31,303 nucleotides of DNA. Source: a virus. The notes under the pieces were generated by a model, which saw only the letters and a program-made list of their open reading frames with translations, searched no databases and was not told where the DNA came from. Positions 11,134-19,365 of this stretch are shown here, in pieces (the first letter of the stretch is position 1; each line of letters opens with the position of its first letter). The stretch is taken from the IMG/VR virus record IMGVR_UViG_3300034418_001057, positions 1-31,303 of that record, one strand, 5' to 3'. The position numbers were made by a program, and so were the translations under genes.

Positions 11134-11469
11134 ATGAGTAAGACACCAGCTTGGCAGAGAAAAGAAGGCCAAAACCCCGAGGGTGGATTGAACGCTAGGG
11201 GCAGGGCTAGTGCGAGGGCGCAAGGCTCAAATCTACAAGCGCCAGTTAAGGGTGCGCCCAAGACTTTGGCGCAGATGCGTAGGAAGGGTTCTTTTCTAAG
11301 CAGAATGGGTGCTGCAAAAGGGCCGATGAAAGATGAGAAGGGTCGCCCGACTCGATTGGCTTTAAGCTTGAGTGCGTGGGGTGCGCCGAGGGATAAGGCC
11401 AAGGCGAGAGCGATGGGTCAGTCTTTGTTAAGACGGTACAAGGCAAAGAAGGAGGCTCAACGTGGATAG
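11134..11469 (+). CDS. Basic protein, DUF6321-like
   Basis: A 111-residue, very basic protein with GAAGGA upstream of ATG. The pattern WQRKEGQNPEGGLNARGRAS, then APVKGAPKT, FLSRMGAAKGPMKDEKGRPT and LALSLSAWGAP is one I recognise from marine phage DUF6321-type proteins, usually found near terminase genes. Function unknown; the charge suggests nucleic-acid binding or a virion-associated role. It is preceded by 126 bases with no gene, containing a G-rich run near 11007 and otherwise A/T-rich sequence without a clear signal. Its end overlaps the next gene by eight bases. Confidence 0.7.
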   Translation: MSKTPAWQRKEGQNPEGGLNARGRASARAQGSNLQAPVKGAPKTLAQMRRKGSFLSRMGAAKGPMKDEKGRPTRLALSLSAWGAPRDKAKARAMGQSLLRRYKAKKEAQRG

Positions 11470-11701
11470 GGCTAAGTTGGAAGCGGAGCGTGACAAGCTT
11501 GAGAAAGAGTTGCGTGTGATGTTGGACATTGGTGCGACAGGTGTGAAGAAAAGCTTAATGAATTTGAAGCGTGGGTTTAAAGCCAGTGGCAAGCCTCGCA
11601 GTAAGGCTGAATCTGATGCCGCGCGTAAGAAGTTAGAGCGTCTTCGTGAGATTGGTCAGATGTTGGCTGACATGCCAGACAAAGAAGAAAGGTTTCCGTG
11701 A
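11462..11701 (+). CDS. Small charged helical protein, GTG start
   Basis: A 79-residue protein starting at GTG with GGAGG six bases upstream. It is almost entirely helical and charged (MDRAKLEAERDKLEKELRVM and, later, SKAESDAARKKLERLREIGQ), so a coiled coil is likely. No family recognised. It overlaps the neighbouring genes at both ends (TGATG with the next), within a run of tiny basic proteins between terS and terL. Confidence 0.65.
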   Translation: MDRAKLEAERDKLEKELRVMLDIGATGVKKSLMNLKRGFKASGKPRSKAESDAARKKLERLREIGQMLADMPDKEERFP

Positions 11702-11868
11702 TGACAGTTAATGCTGCGGGTAATTATACCAAACCTTCTATGCGGAAGACTTTGTTCAAAAGAATTAAGGCTAGGGCCACTCACGGCACAAAGGCTGGTC
11801 AGTGGTCGGCGCGTAAGGCTCAGTTGCTTGCCAAAGAATATAAGAAGCGGGGCGGCGGTTACACATGA
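11701..11868 (+). CDS. 55-residue basic protein, TKPSMRKTLF type
   Basis: From ATG at 11701 the frame reads MTVNAAGNYTKPSMRKTLFK, then RIKARATHGTKAGQWSARKA and QLLAKEYKKRGGGYT. I recognise this as a common small protein of marine phages, with the conserved TKP..RK.LF..IKA and GQWSARKAQ.LAK.YK blocks. Its start overlaps the preceding stop by one base and its end overlaps the next gene by four (ATGA), which supports this frame over a longer one in another phase. It has many Lys and Arg, so DNA or RNA contact is plausible, but its function is unknown. Confidence 0.75.
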   Translation: MTVNAAGNYTKPSMRKTLFKRIKARATHGTKAGQWSARKAQLLAKEYKKRGGGYT

Positions 11869-12101
11869 AGGCTCCGCAGAAATCACTGCTTAATTGGGGA
11901 AAGCAAAAGTGGCGCACTAAGTCTGGCAAGAAGTCTAGTGAAACTGGTGAGCGTTACCTTCCTAGCAAGGCTATTGCTGCTCTTAGTGATTCTGAATATG
12001 CAGCTACAACCAGAGCTAAACGAGAGGGCAAGGCAGCGGGTAAGCAGTTTGTGGCTCAACCGAAAGAGATTGCTCGGAAAGTAAAACAGTATAGGACATG
12101 A
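11865..12101 (+). CDS. Basic protein, DUF5872-like
   Basis: A 78-residue protein. The pattern WGKQKWRTKSGKKSSETGER, then YLPSKAIAALSDSEYAATTR and AKREGKAAGKQFVAQPKEIA matches the DUF5872 type: a W..Q.W.T.SGK segment followed by RYLP..A...LS..E.AAT.RAK. Members occur in phages and giant viruses; their biochemical role is unknown to me. It overlaps the previous gene by four bases. Confidence 0.75.
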   Translation: MKAPQKSLLNWGKQKWRTKSGKKSSETGERYLPSKAIAALSDSEYAATTRAKREGKAAGKQFVAQPKEIARKVKQYRT

Positions 12102-12102
12102 C

Positions 12103-12327
12103 ATGGCATGGTATTTAACAAGTGGTGAACTCTATACTGGCGAGACACATGAGCTTGCTGGTACGACATATAGCGGTAAGACGAGAACGCCTGACTCGCG
12201 CCGCTTGGTGGAAGGGCCAGAACCAACACGTTCTCGAAGCTCCAAAGGACGATTGAAGGCAGACGACCCTTCCACTCCTGATGTTAATGAGGCTTATTCT
12301 AAGCCTAAGGCCAAGAAGAAAAAATGA
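12103..12327 (+). CDS. Small protein with TY.G.TH motif, basic C-terminus
   Basis: A 74-residue protein with AGGA seven bases before ATG. The N-terminal half repeats a short beta motif (MAWYLTSGELYTGETHELAG, then TTYSGKTRTPDSRRLVEGPE) and the second half is disordered and charged, ending KPKAKKKK. I have seen this type among marine phage genes next to terminase, but it has no known function. It overlaps the next gene by four bases. Confidence 0.65.
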   Translation: MAWYLTSGELYTGETHELAGTTYSGKTRTPDSRRLVEGPEPTRSRSSKGRLKADDPSTPDVNEAYSKPKAKKKK

Positions 12328-12524
12328 GCTTTATAAATACTTTGAAGCAAGAAGAACTGACAATGCTTCGACGCATTGTTAAGTCCATTCACTTTCAGTA
12401 TTTTGATCAGAAGCACGGCAAATCTTTTGTGACCAATAAGATGTTAGACAATGTGATTGAGAACATTGGGCCAGAGGCGGCTGAGAAAATGATTCGTCGC
12501 GGGGTAGATAAGGGGCTTCAATGA
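12324..12524 (+). CDS. Small helical protein upstream of terL
   Basis: A 66-residue protein whose ATG overlaps the previous stop (ATGA). It is helical, with KQEELTMLRRIVKSIHFQYF, a YFDQKHGKSF turn and an EKMIRRGVDKGLQ end. No family recognised. Its stop overlaps the terL start by four bases, so the two are translated together; its conserved place next to terL would suggest a packaging or head role. Confidence 0.6.
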   Translation: MSFINTLKQEELTMLRRIVKSIHFQYFDQKHGKSFVTNKMLDNVIENIGPEAAEKMIRRGVDKGLQ

Positions 12525-14044
12525 CCACCTTTTCCTATAAGCCAGATGGCGCGGTGCTAAAGTCCTTTATGAAGGACAATACTTTTTTTCGTGGCATAAG
12601 GGGGCCAGTTGGCAGTGGTAAATCTGTTGGATGTTGTGTGGAAGTATTTCGTCGGGCGCTGGAACAAAAGAAAGGGCCAGACGGAAAACGAAAGTCTAGA
12701 TGGGCTATTATACGGAACACAAACCCACAGCTACGAACTACAACTATTAAGACATGGATTGACTGGTTCCCAGAAGACCAATGGGGAAAATTCACATGGT
12801 CAGTCCCATACACCCACCACATCAAGAAGGGCGACATTGATCTCGAAGTTATCTTCTTAGCATTAGATAGACCCGAGGATGTAAAGAAACTTCTTTCTTT
12901 GGAACTTACTGGCATTTGGATTAATGAGGCCAGAGAAATACCGAAGTCCATCATTGATGCGTGTACCATGCGTGTTGGTCGTTATCCTTCTATGCGTGAC
13001 GGTGGCCCAAGTTGGACAGGTGTTATTGCGGATACAAACGCGCCAGAGGAGGATCACTGGTGGCCTATCATGTCTGGCGAAGTTCCTATTCCAGATCACA
13101 TTCCGCGCGAACAAGCCAAGATGCTAGTCAAGCCAGACAACTGGCAGTTCTTTACGCAGCCAGCGGGAATGGTAGAAGTTAAAGACGATGAGGGCGAAAT
13201 ACAGGATTATACCCCGAACAAAGATGCTGAGAATAGCAAGCACATGTTGAAGGGTTATTATCCAAACCTTATTCGCGGTAAAACAAAAAGCTGGATTGAT
13301 GTCTATGTAATGAATAGGCTTGGGACAATCCAAGACGGAAAGCCCATCTATCCTATGTTTGCGCCAGATGTTCACGTTGCAAAAGAAGAAATACCTGTTG
13401 CCGCAGGTGCGCCACTATATGTAGGCTTGGACTTTGGCCTTACCCCTGCTGCCACTCTTGGGCAAAAAGTCCGAGGTCGCTGGTTGGTTCAGTCAGAAAT
13501 TGTTGCGTTCGATATGGGCATCGTGCGCTTTGCTGAAGTTCTGCGAGAAGAAATAGCCACACGCTTTTCTCAATGTTCTGAAGTCTATATTTATGGCGAT
13601 CCCGCTGGTGACTTTAGAGCGCAGACTGATGAATCTACTCCCTTTCACATTCTGCGTGGGGCTGGCTTGAGGGCGTTCCCCGCGCCATCCAACTCCGTTG
13701 ACCTTCGCCTCGAGTCAGTCTCCTCCCAGCTGAACAAGATGGTTGAAGGGAAGCCAGCCTTTTTAATTGATCGTCGCTGTTCTCAGCTAATCAAAGGCTT
13801 TGAAGGTGGCTATCAATACAAGCGTATGGAAGTAAGTGGTGAGAGGTACGCAGATAAACCAGACAAGAACATGTATTCACATATCCACGATGCGCTGCAA
13901 TACATGATGCTTGGTGCTGGTGAGGGTCGCGCTTTGATGAACAATCAAAAGGCCGCGCGTCCTGTTGTAGCAAATCGTAGCTTTGATGTATTTTCTAAGC
14001 ATAAGCCAAAGCAAAGAAGGCAAGGACTTTGGGCAAGGATGTAA
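12521..14044 (+). CDS. terL: Terminase large subunit (ATPase and nuclease)
   Basis: A 507-residue protein with AAGGGG before ATG. The Walker A motif is GPVGSGKS (residues 28-35) and Walker B is in GIWINEARE (about 131-139) with the catalytic Glu after Asn. The RNaseH-like nuclease carries acidic residues in YVGLDFGLTP (Asp304), YIYGDPAGD (Asp360) and YSHIHDALQ (Asp457). It powers DNA translocation into the prohead and cuts the concatemer. Length is normal for a complete two-domain terminase. It lies directly before the portal block. The full set of active-site residues argues for a functional enzyme. Confidence 0.95.
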   Translation: MTTFSYKPDGAVLKSFMKDNTFFRGIRGPVGSGKSVGCCVEVFRRALEQKKGPDGKRKSRWAIIRNTNPQLRTTTIKTWIDWFPEDQWGKFTWSVPYTHHIKKGDIDLEVIFLALDRPEDVKKLLSLELTGIWINEAREIPKSIIDACTMRVGRYPSMRDGGPSWTGVIADTNAPEEDHWWPIMSGEVPIPDHIPREQAKMLVKPDNWQFFTQPAGMVEVKDDEGEIQDYTPNKDAENSKHMLKGYYPNLIRGKTKSWIDVYVMNRLGTIQDGKPIYPMFAPDVHVAKEEIPVAAGAPLYVGLDFGLTPAATLGQKVRGRWLVQSEIVAFDMGIVRFAEVLREEIATRFSQCSEVYIYGDPAGDFRAQTDESTPFHILRGAGLRAFPAPSNSVDLRLESVSSQLNKMVEGKPAFLIDRRCSQLIKGFEGGYQYKRMEVSGERYADKPDKNMYSHIHDALQYMMLGAGEGRALMNNQKAARPVVANRSFDVFSKHKPKQRRQGLWARM

Positions 14045-14080
14045 TTGTGCGTTGCGTTTTTGTTTTTTCTTAGATTATAG
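14045..14080 (+). promoter_or_regulatory. TTGTGCGTTG element before the portal block, possible promoter
   Basis: TTGTGCGTTG begins at the base after the terL stop. The nested TTGCGT (14052-14057) is followed after 17 bases by TTATAG (14075-14080), a weak promoter-like pair. The same 10-mer occurs on the plus strand at 17491-17500 and 28907-28916, upstream of the capsid and tail fibre genes. Confidence 0.35.
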
Positions 14081-14104
14081 GTCAATAAAGCAAAGGAGAT
14101 AACT

Positions 14105-14518
14105 ATGTGTTGGCAAGTTCTAATTCCAACTTTGATTAGCGCGGTAGTTGGCGTTAAGCAAATGAAAACGCAAAAGGCTGCTATTGCGCAACAGCAACAA
14201 GCGCAGCAAGAAATTCTAAAAGCACAGCAAGAGCAAGCGGCATCTGCAAAGGCATCTTCTGATGCACAGATTGCTGCAATTCGTGAACAGCAAGAACGTC
14301 AAGCTGCGTTGCTTGCAGAAGAAAAAGCTCGGGCTGACAAACTTGCGGCTGAAAAAGCAGAAGAAGCGCGTCAGGCACAGCTAACAGCGCAAGCGCAAGA
14401 AGAAGACTTACTTGCGTCAAGCATGAAGAAAAAAGTTCGTCGAACAGGTACGGCTCGTCGCCGCAGCTTGTTTACTGGTGCTGGTGGTGGAGCAGGGTAT
14501 TACAGTAGGTTTAGCTAA
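14105..14518 (+). CDS. Q/A-rich coiled-coil protein between terminase and portal
   Basis: A 137-residue protein with a strong AAGGAG before ATG. It starts MCWQVLIPTLISAVVGVK, a short hydrophobic N-terminus with a cysteine at position 2. Residues 24-105 are a long Gln/Ala/Glu-rich coiled coil. It ends in a basic, glycine-rich tail (RRTGTARRRSLFTGAGGGAG, then YYSRFS). Such small proteins are common upstream of portal genes in marine podoviruses; I cannot name a function. Its stop overlaps the portal start (TAATG). Assembly or virion roles are plausible. Confidence 0.65.
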   Translation: MCWQVLIPTLISAVVGVKQMKTQKAAIAQQQQAQQEILKAQQEQAASAKASSDAQIAAIREQQERQAALLAEEKARADKLAAEKAEEARQAQLTAQAQEEDLLASSMKKKVRRTGTARRRSLFTGAGGGAGYYSRFS

Positions 14519-16065
14519 TGATTAATGATCCCATTGCGAAAAATTATTTAAAGCGGTACGAGTCCGCTAAAGCAAAGCGTGAAAACTTTGTTCCCTTGTT
14601 CGAGGAATGCTATGAGTATGCTTTGCCGCAAAGGGAATCATTCTATCACGAAACAATTGGTCAACGTCGAGATGATAAAATCTTTGACGAGACTGCCGTA
14701 GTTGGCGTTCAAGAGTTTGCATCTCGCTTGCAATCAGGACTTGTCCCTAACTTTGCACGTTGGGCAGACCTTATGGCTGGTTCAGAAGTTCCAAAAGAAC
14801 AACGTGATTCAGTAGACAATGATCTTGATGCGGTCACTGAATATGTCTTTGAGATTATTCAGAACTCAAATTTCTCCCAAGAAGTGCATGAATCATTTAT
14901 GGACTTGGCTGTCGGCACTGGCGTTTTGGTTTGCGAAGAAGGGGATGCCTTGTCTCCCATCCGCTTCTCCGCAATACCATTGCCACATGTTATCTTAGAC
15001 ACTGGCCCCGATGATCGGATCGACCATGTATTCCGTGAGCGCAAGGGTATTCGCTTTGACCAAATTCAAATCTTGTATCCTACTGCAAAGCTAACTGGTG
15101 AAGTTGCGCATATGGCTCAGAACTCTGGGGACATGAAAACAACAATCCTAGAGGTTGTTTGTCGTGACTATTCTACGCCAAATGTAGAAGCGCACCTTTA
15201 CTATGCAATTTGTATGACAACAAAGACGGTTGTTATGTCATATAAGATGGATGGGGTGGGATCAAATCCATTCATTTGTTTCCGTTGGTCTAAATGTGCT
15301 GGTGAAGTGTATGGTCGCGGCCCACTTATTAATGCGCTGTCTGCCATTAAAACAACAAATCTTACTATCGAACTAATACTTGAGAATGCACAAATGGCTA
15401 TCTCTGGTATTTATCAAATGGAAGATGATGGTGTCGTTAATCCTGATACAATAAATCTTGTTCCAGGGACAATCATTCCAAAGGCTATGGGGTCTGCTGG
15501 ATTGCAACCGATACAAGCAGCGGGACGTTTTGACGTTGCGCAGCTAGTTCTTTCTGACATGCGTCTTAATATTAAAAGGGCGCTATACAATGATATGCTT
15601 GGAAACCCTGACAAAACGCCAGCCTCGGCAACCGAAGTTGCTGAGAGGATGGCTGATCTGTCAAGACGAATTGGTTCTGCCTTTGGAAGATTGCAAGCAG
15701 AACTTGTTCAGCCAGTCTTGCAGCGTGTTATTTACATTCTTAAAAAGCAAGGGCGCATTGAAGTGCCAACAGTTAATGGTCGTGAAGTAAAAATTCGATC
15801 ATCCTCGCCACTAGCACAAGCTCAAGCAAACCAAGATATTACATCTGTATCTCGGTTCTTAGAGCTAACAAATGCAGCCTTTGGGCCAGAAGCAATGCAG
15901 GTTCTTATTAACTCTGAAGAAACTGCTGTGTATCTTGCGAAAAAATTTGGTGTACCTGACACCTTGATTCGTGACGAACAAGAGCGTAGACAAATAGTTG
16001 CAATGATGCAGCAAATGCAGCAAGCTCAAGCTGCCGCACCTGCTGCGGGGCAACCAATGGAGTAA
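14518..16065 (+). CDS. Portal (head-tail connector) protein, T7-like
   Basis: A 515-residue protein. The start MINDPIAKNYLKRYESAKAK and the block PLFEECYEYALPQRESFYHE are typical of the podovirus head-tail connector family, as are GVQEFASRLQSGLVP and the ALYNDMLGNPDKTPASATEV segment near residue 360-375, with the TATEV-like motif conserved in these portals. The C-terminus is Gln/Met/Ala-rich. Twelve copies form the ring through which terL pumps DNA. It is translationally coupled to the coiled-coil protein before it and followed by a small gene and the scaffold, the usual T7-like order. Confidence 0.93.
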   Translation: MINDPIAKNYLKRYESAKAKRENFVPLFEECYEYALPQRESFYHETIGQRRDDKIFDETAVVGVQEFASRLQSGLVPNFARWADLMAGSEVPKEQRDSVDNDLDAVTEYVFEIIQNSNFSQEVHESFMDLAVGTGVLVCEEGDALSPIRFSAIPLPHVILDTGPDDRIDHVFRERKGIRFDQIQILYPTAKLTGEVAHMAQNSGDMKTTILEVVCRDYSTPNVEAHLYYAICMTTKTVVMSYKMDGVGSNPFICFRWSKCAGEVYGRGPLINALSAIKTTNLTIELILENAQMAISGIYQMEDDGVVNPDTINLVPGTIIPKAMGSAGLQPIQAAGRFDVAQLVLSDMRLNIKRALYNDMLGNPDKTPASATEVAERMADLSRRIGSAFGRLQAELVQPVLQRVIYILKKQGRIEVPTVNGREVKIRSSSPLAQAQANQDITSVSRFLELTNAAFGPEAMQVLINSEETAVYLAKKFGVPDTLIRDEQERRQIVAMMQQMQQAQAAAPAAGQPME

Positions 16066-16068
16066 CGC

Positions 16069-16341
16069 TTGACTAATAAGGTCAACGTGGGCGTTGATGG
16101 AATACAGCGCCCACAAGATAAAGACAGAGAGATTAGTCTCAATGTCGCAGAAGTATTTAATACACCGACAGGTAATGCGGTTCTGAAATACTTACGATCC
16201 ATTACCATTGAAATGGTTAATGGGCCAAATGTTACGACAGAAGAACTACGTCACTTAGAAGGGCAGCGTTATCTCGTTGGCCTTATTGAATCGCGTATTA
16301 ATCATGCACATAAGGTAAAAAACAATGGAACAAGAAGCTGA
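16069..16341 (+). CDS. Small conserved podovirus protein after the portal, TTG start, Bbp19-like
   Basis: A 90-residue protein starting at TTG, with GGAG six bases upstream. The core LNVAEVFNTPTGNAVLKYLR followed by EELRHLEGQRYLVGLIESRI resembles small Bbp19-type phage proteins, in which an F.T..G..VL..L block is followed by an EG.R.....I helix. Function unknown; it sits between portal and scaffold, so an assembly role is reasonable. It overlaps the scaffold gene by 17 bases. Confidence 0.6.
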   Translation: MTNKVNVGVDGIQRPQDKDREISLNVAEVFNTPTGNAVLKYLRSITIEMVNGPNVTTEELRHLEGQRYLVGLIESRINHAHKVKNNGTRS

Positions 16342-17044
16342 AAGTGTTGAAACAGTTGAGGCGGTTGACAACCCTGACAACTCTGACAACCAGCGCCCTG
16401 AATGGCTCCCTGAAAAATTTAATGATCCAGCAGAGCTAGGTAAGGCGTATAAGTCATTAGAATCAAAGCTTGGCGAAAAAGAAGAAACTCTACGCGAGCA
16501 GCTTAAAGAAGAACTGCATCAAGAAAGATTCGGCAATCGACCTGCATCTTCTGGTGATTATGAACTTCCAGAAATGATTAACCCAGAAGAAGGTTTTAAT
16601 AACGAACTCCTTCAATGGTGGGCAGATCACTCTTACGAAAATGGCTATTCACAAGAACAATTCCAAAGTGGGATTGAGCGGTTTGCGCAATACGCTGGCC
16701 CTGATGCCCAAGTAGATATTGAAGCGGAACTTAAACAGCTTGGCGATAATGGTGAGGCTAGAGTAGAAGCAGCATCAATGTGGGCGGAGCAATTTTTTCC
16801 AGAAGAAGTTTTGCCAGCAATTGAACTAATGTGTCAAAAGCATCAGGGCATTGTTGCGTTAGAAATGATGATGCAGAAGATGCGTGATCCAGCTATAGAG
16901 CAAAATACAAATGTTGCGGCTGGCTTGGATCAAACTGTTTTAGAAGATATGGCTCGAGATGAAAGATACTGGAACCCAGCTAAACGAGATATGAACTTCG
17001 TCCGACAGGTAGATGAAGGCTATAAAAAGCTCTACAATGGCTAG
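16325..17044 (+). CDS. Scaffold (capsid assembly) protein
   Basis: A 239-residue acidic protein. The first 30 residues are disordered and acidic, followed by a conserved entry motif PEWLPEKFNDPAELGKAYKS (about 24-44), typical of T7-like scaffolds, and a Glu/Gln-rich helical body. The C-terminus (AKRDMNFVRQVDEGYKKLYN) is a helix likely to contact capsid protein. The scaffold directs prohead assembly and is lost before packaging. Position between portal and capsid agrees with this. Confidence 0.85.
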   Translation: MEQEAESVETVEAVDNPDNSDNQRPEWLPEKFNDPAELGKAYKSLESKLGEKEETLREQLKEELHQERFGNRPASSGDYELPEMINPEEGFNNELLQWWADHSYENGYSQEQFQSGIERFAQYAGPDAQVDIEAELKQLGDNGEARVEAASMWAEQFFPEEVLPAIELMCQKHQGIVALEMMMQKMRDPAIEQNTNVAAGLDQTVLEDMARDERYWNPAKRDMNFVRQVDEGYKKLYNG

Positions 17045-17555
17045 AACTTTATTTTACTCAAGGGGCATATCAGTTGCCCCTTTTTTAACAAAGAATGTTC
17101 TGCCTGTGTATAAGGTGCTGTGTTACGAAACGCATAAAGAATTTTCTGAGGTGTACAGAGAAAACCCTCTTGAAGCTTTAATGTCTGTAGCTGGTGTGCC
17201 TGACGTATTCTTAGTTAGCAAAGACAACAAGCCGTTGGCGGTCATGGGCTTACAGGGAATAAATGCGCAGCATGGAATATTGTGGTCGCTATTTACAGAT
17301 CATTTTAAAGAAAACAGAACATCATTCTACAGAGCATCACCTGATCTAATAGAATTTTTTCACACTCATTATTACAGCTTACATGTTGATACTTGGGTTG
17401 AGAATGAGGGCATTATGCAGTGGCTTGCATGGCTAGGCTTTGGCCTTGAGCAGATTGAAGAAGGTGATGACAATATAGCTATGGCACATTTTGTGCGTTG
17501 CAATCCAAATAGAAAAAATGTTTATGCTTTGTCATCAAGGCCCGTAAAGCACTGA
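17037..17555 (+). CDS. DUF2833 / T7 gp13-like acetyltransferase-fold protein
   Basis: A 172-residue protein if started at ATG 17037, which overlaps the scaffold stop by eight bases; an ATG at 17013 would add eight residues. The pattern PLEALMSVAGVPDVFLVSKD, then NKPLAVMGLQGI and WVENEGIMQWLAWLGFGLEQ resembles a GNAT-like fold (a strand PLAVMGL and a C-terminal ..LGF..E motif) and the T7 gp13 family needed for virion core assembly. It lies between scaffold and capsid genes, which is earlier in the gene order than gp13 of T7. Acetyltransferase activity cannot be judged. Confidence 0.65.
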   Translation: MARTLFYSRGISVAPFLTKNVLPVYKVLCYETHKEFSEVYRENPLEALMSVAGVPDVFLVSKDNKPLAVMGLQGINAQHGILWSLFTDHFKENRTSFYRASPDLIEFFHTHYYSLHVDTWVENEGIMQWLAWLGFGLEQIEEGDDNIAMAHFVRCNPNRKNVYALSSRPVKH

Positions 17556-17636
17556 GAAGCCCGAAAGGACACCTTCTATGACGTAGCAGAACGGATACCC
17601 AAGATGCAAAATGAAACTTAACTAAGGACTGTTGAA

Positions 17637-18446
17637 ATGGCTAATACAATTGACCAAGCCTTCATCAAGCAGTTTGAAACCGATGTGCATCTTGCTTATC
17701 AACGCATGGGTTCAAAACTGCGTAACACTGTACGTTCAACAAACGTAAGCGCGTCTGTTGCACGTTTCCAAAAAATTGGTGCGGGTGCTGCATCAACCAA
17801 ATCTCGTAACGGTAATGTCACTGCAATGGAATTGGTACACACCAATGTCGAAGCAACTATGGCAGATTACTATGCTGCGGAATACATCGACAAACTTGAT
17901 GAATTGAAAATTAATATCAATGAACGTCAAGCTGTCGCTGAATCTGCTGCTGCTGCACTAGGCCGTAAGACAGACGAGCTTATCACAACTGCAATGGACG
18001 CTGGTGCAAACTCTACAGCAATCGCTGATGCAACTGGTGCATTGGTTAAAGCAGACTTGCTGACATTGTTTGAAACATTTGGCTCTGCTGATATTCCAGA
18101 AGACGGACAGCGTTACCTAGCAATGTCACCTGCTGGTTTTGCTGACTTGTTTAACATCAACGAATTTGCGTCAAGCGACTTTGTTGGGCCACAAAACCTA
18201 CCGTTTGCTGGTGGCATGACAATGAAAGAATTCTTGGGCTTCAAGATTTTCTCAACGTCTGCTGTAGCTGGTGGTAAGAACTTTGCGTACCACATGCGAG
18301 CTGTTGGCTTGGGCGTAAACTCAGACGTACAGACTGAGATTAACTACGTTCCAGAAAAAGTATCGCACCTAGCGACATCAATGATGTCAATGGGTTCTGT
18401 TGTTATTGATGACAACGGTGTCTACGAAGTTCTGGACAACAACTAA
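17637..18446 (+). CDS. Major capsid protein
   Basis: A 269-residue protein with AAGGA before ATG. It begins MANTIDQAFIKQFETDVHLA, then YQRMGSKLRNTVR, followed by a VARFQKIGAGAASTKSRNGN loop and YYAAEYIDKLDELKININER, a pattern I recognise from the short HK97-fold capsid proteins of marine and alphaproteobacterial podoviruses. It is shorter than T7 gp10. The gap of 81 bases before it contains a TGACGTAG sequence and no gene. It follows the scaffold and is followed by a small partner protein with a strong ribosome site. Confidence 0.9.
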   Translation: MANTIDQAFIKQFETDVHLAYQRMGSKLRNTVRSTNVSASVARFQKIGAGAASTKSRNGNVTAMELVHTNVEATMADYYAAEYIDKLDELKININERQAVAESAAAALGRKTDELITTAMDAGANSTAIADATGALVKADLLTLFETFGSADIPEDGQRYLAMSPAGFADLFNINEFASSDFVGPQNLPFAGGMTMKEFLGFKIFSTSAVAGGKNFAYHMRAVGLGVNSDVQTEINYVPEKVSHLATSMMSMGSVVIDDNGVYEVLDNN

Positions 18447-18458
18447 GGAGATTAGATT

Positions 18459-18728
18459 ATGGCTTACAATGCAGCTAATCTATCTCGCGTTGCTGGCGCG
18501 TCTGGCTTCTCAATGTGGCACTATACTACAGCGGATGCTATCGCGGATGTTAATACAGTGGGTTACTTCAACGATGCGGCTGGCATGATTAAAGTAAACG
18601 ATTACATGATTATCGTTTCTTCAACTGGCGGCACACCTGTTGTTTCCCATGCGTATTGCAACTCAAACACTGGGTCTGTTGTGGACATTGTGAACGGTGT
18701 TGCAATCACAAATACTGACACAGACTAA
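18459..18728 (+). CDS. Small capsid-associated protein (probable decoration protein)
   Basis: An 89-residue protein with AAGGAG well placed. It is beta-rich and Thr/Val/Ser/Gly-rich (MAYNAANLSRVAGASGFSMW, later IIVSSTGGTPVVSHAYCNS), with no long helix. Proteins of this type directly follow the capsid gene in related podoviruses and are thought to decorate the shell or form minor head proteins. A hairpin follows 5 bases after its stop. Role is inferred from position and composition. Confidence 0.65.
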   Translation: MAYNAANLSRVAGASGFSMWHYTTADAIADVNTVGYFNDAAGMIKVNDYMIIVSSTGGTPVVSHAYCNSNTGSVVDIVNGVAITNTDTD

Positions 18729-18733
18729 TGGTT

Positions 18734-18749
18734 GGGGGCTACGGCCCCC
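18734..18749 (+). terminator. Strong hairpin after the capsid genes, terminator-like
   Basis: GGGGGC, loop TACG, GCCCCC gives a six-base-pair G-C stem with a stable C(UACG)G loop. Only TTCCTT follows, so termination would be partial at most. It may protect capsid mRNA or lower expression of downstream tail genes. Confidence 0.6.
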
Positions 18750-18771
18750 TTCCTTCACCTAGAGGTTAGAT

Positions 18772-19365
18772 ATGGCAGTAACAAGTACACCCGCAAATTC
18801 ACCGATAGATATTTGTAGCCGTGCTCTCATCTTAATTGGTGCAGAGCCAATTACTTCTTTTGAAGATGGCAACAATGAAGCATTGATTGCTTCAAACATG
18901 TATGAAGATATTGCGCGGTCTGCTCTAGTAAATGCGCGTTGGCGATTTGCCACTAACCAAGCTATTCTTAACAGATTGAGTGATGCACCCACAGGGCGAT
19001 ATGATGCTGCGTATCAACTTCCGTCTGGCTGGTTAATGACTCATGCTGTAACCGTAAATGATACTCCAATTTTATATCAGACTTATGGAAACAAGCTTTA
19101 TTGTGATGAGCCTAATACCGCAGAGTTAATACTTGATTATACTTACCGTGCAGAAGAAACTGATTGGCCCTCATATTTTACAATAGCTGTGCAGTACGAA
19201 ATGGCTTCTGTTTTGGCTTCAAGTTTGGCTAGGGATACTGGTCTTGCGGCGGCAATGCAGCAGCAAGCACAGATCACTATGATGAAGGCCAGAAGCTTAG
19301 ATGCGCAGCAACAAACAACTCGGAAACTAAACACATCACGGTTTATTGCGCAAAGGCGTAGCTAA
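18772..19365 (+). CDS. Tail tubular protein A (T7 gp11-like)
   Basis: A 197-residue protein with AGAGG before ATG. The pattern SPIDICSRALILIGAEPITS, then FEDGNNEALIASNMYEDIAR and ALVNARWRFAT, with a YDAAYQLPSGWL segment, is typical of tail tubular protein A/adaptor proteins of podoviruses. It forms the ring that joins the portal to the nozzle. Its stop overlaps the tail tubular B start (TAATG). Confidence 0.9.
   Translation: MAVTSTPANSPIDICSRALILIGAEPITSFEDGNNEALIASNMYEDIARSALVNARWRFATNQAILNRLSDAPTGRYDAAYQLPSGWLMTHAVTVNDTPILYQTYGNKLYCDEPNTAELILDYTYRAEETDWPSYFTIAVQYEMASVLASSLARDTGLAAAMQQQAQITMMKARSLDAQQQTTRKLNTSRFIAQRRS

Noticed and set aside
12535-13375. Three minus-strand open frames under the terminase large subunit gene
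   Set aside because: The plus strand encodes a complete terminase with all motifs; these are shadows.
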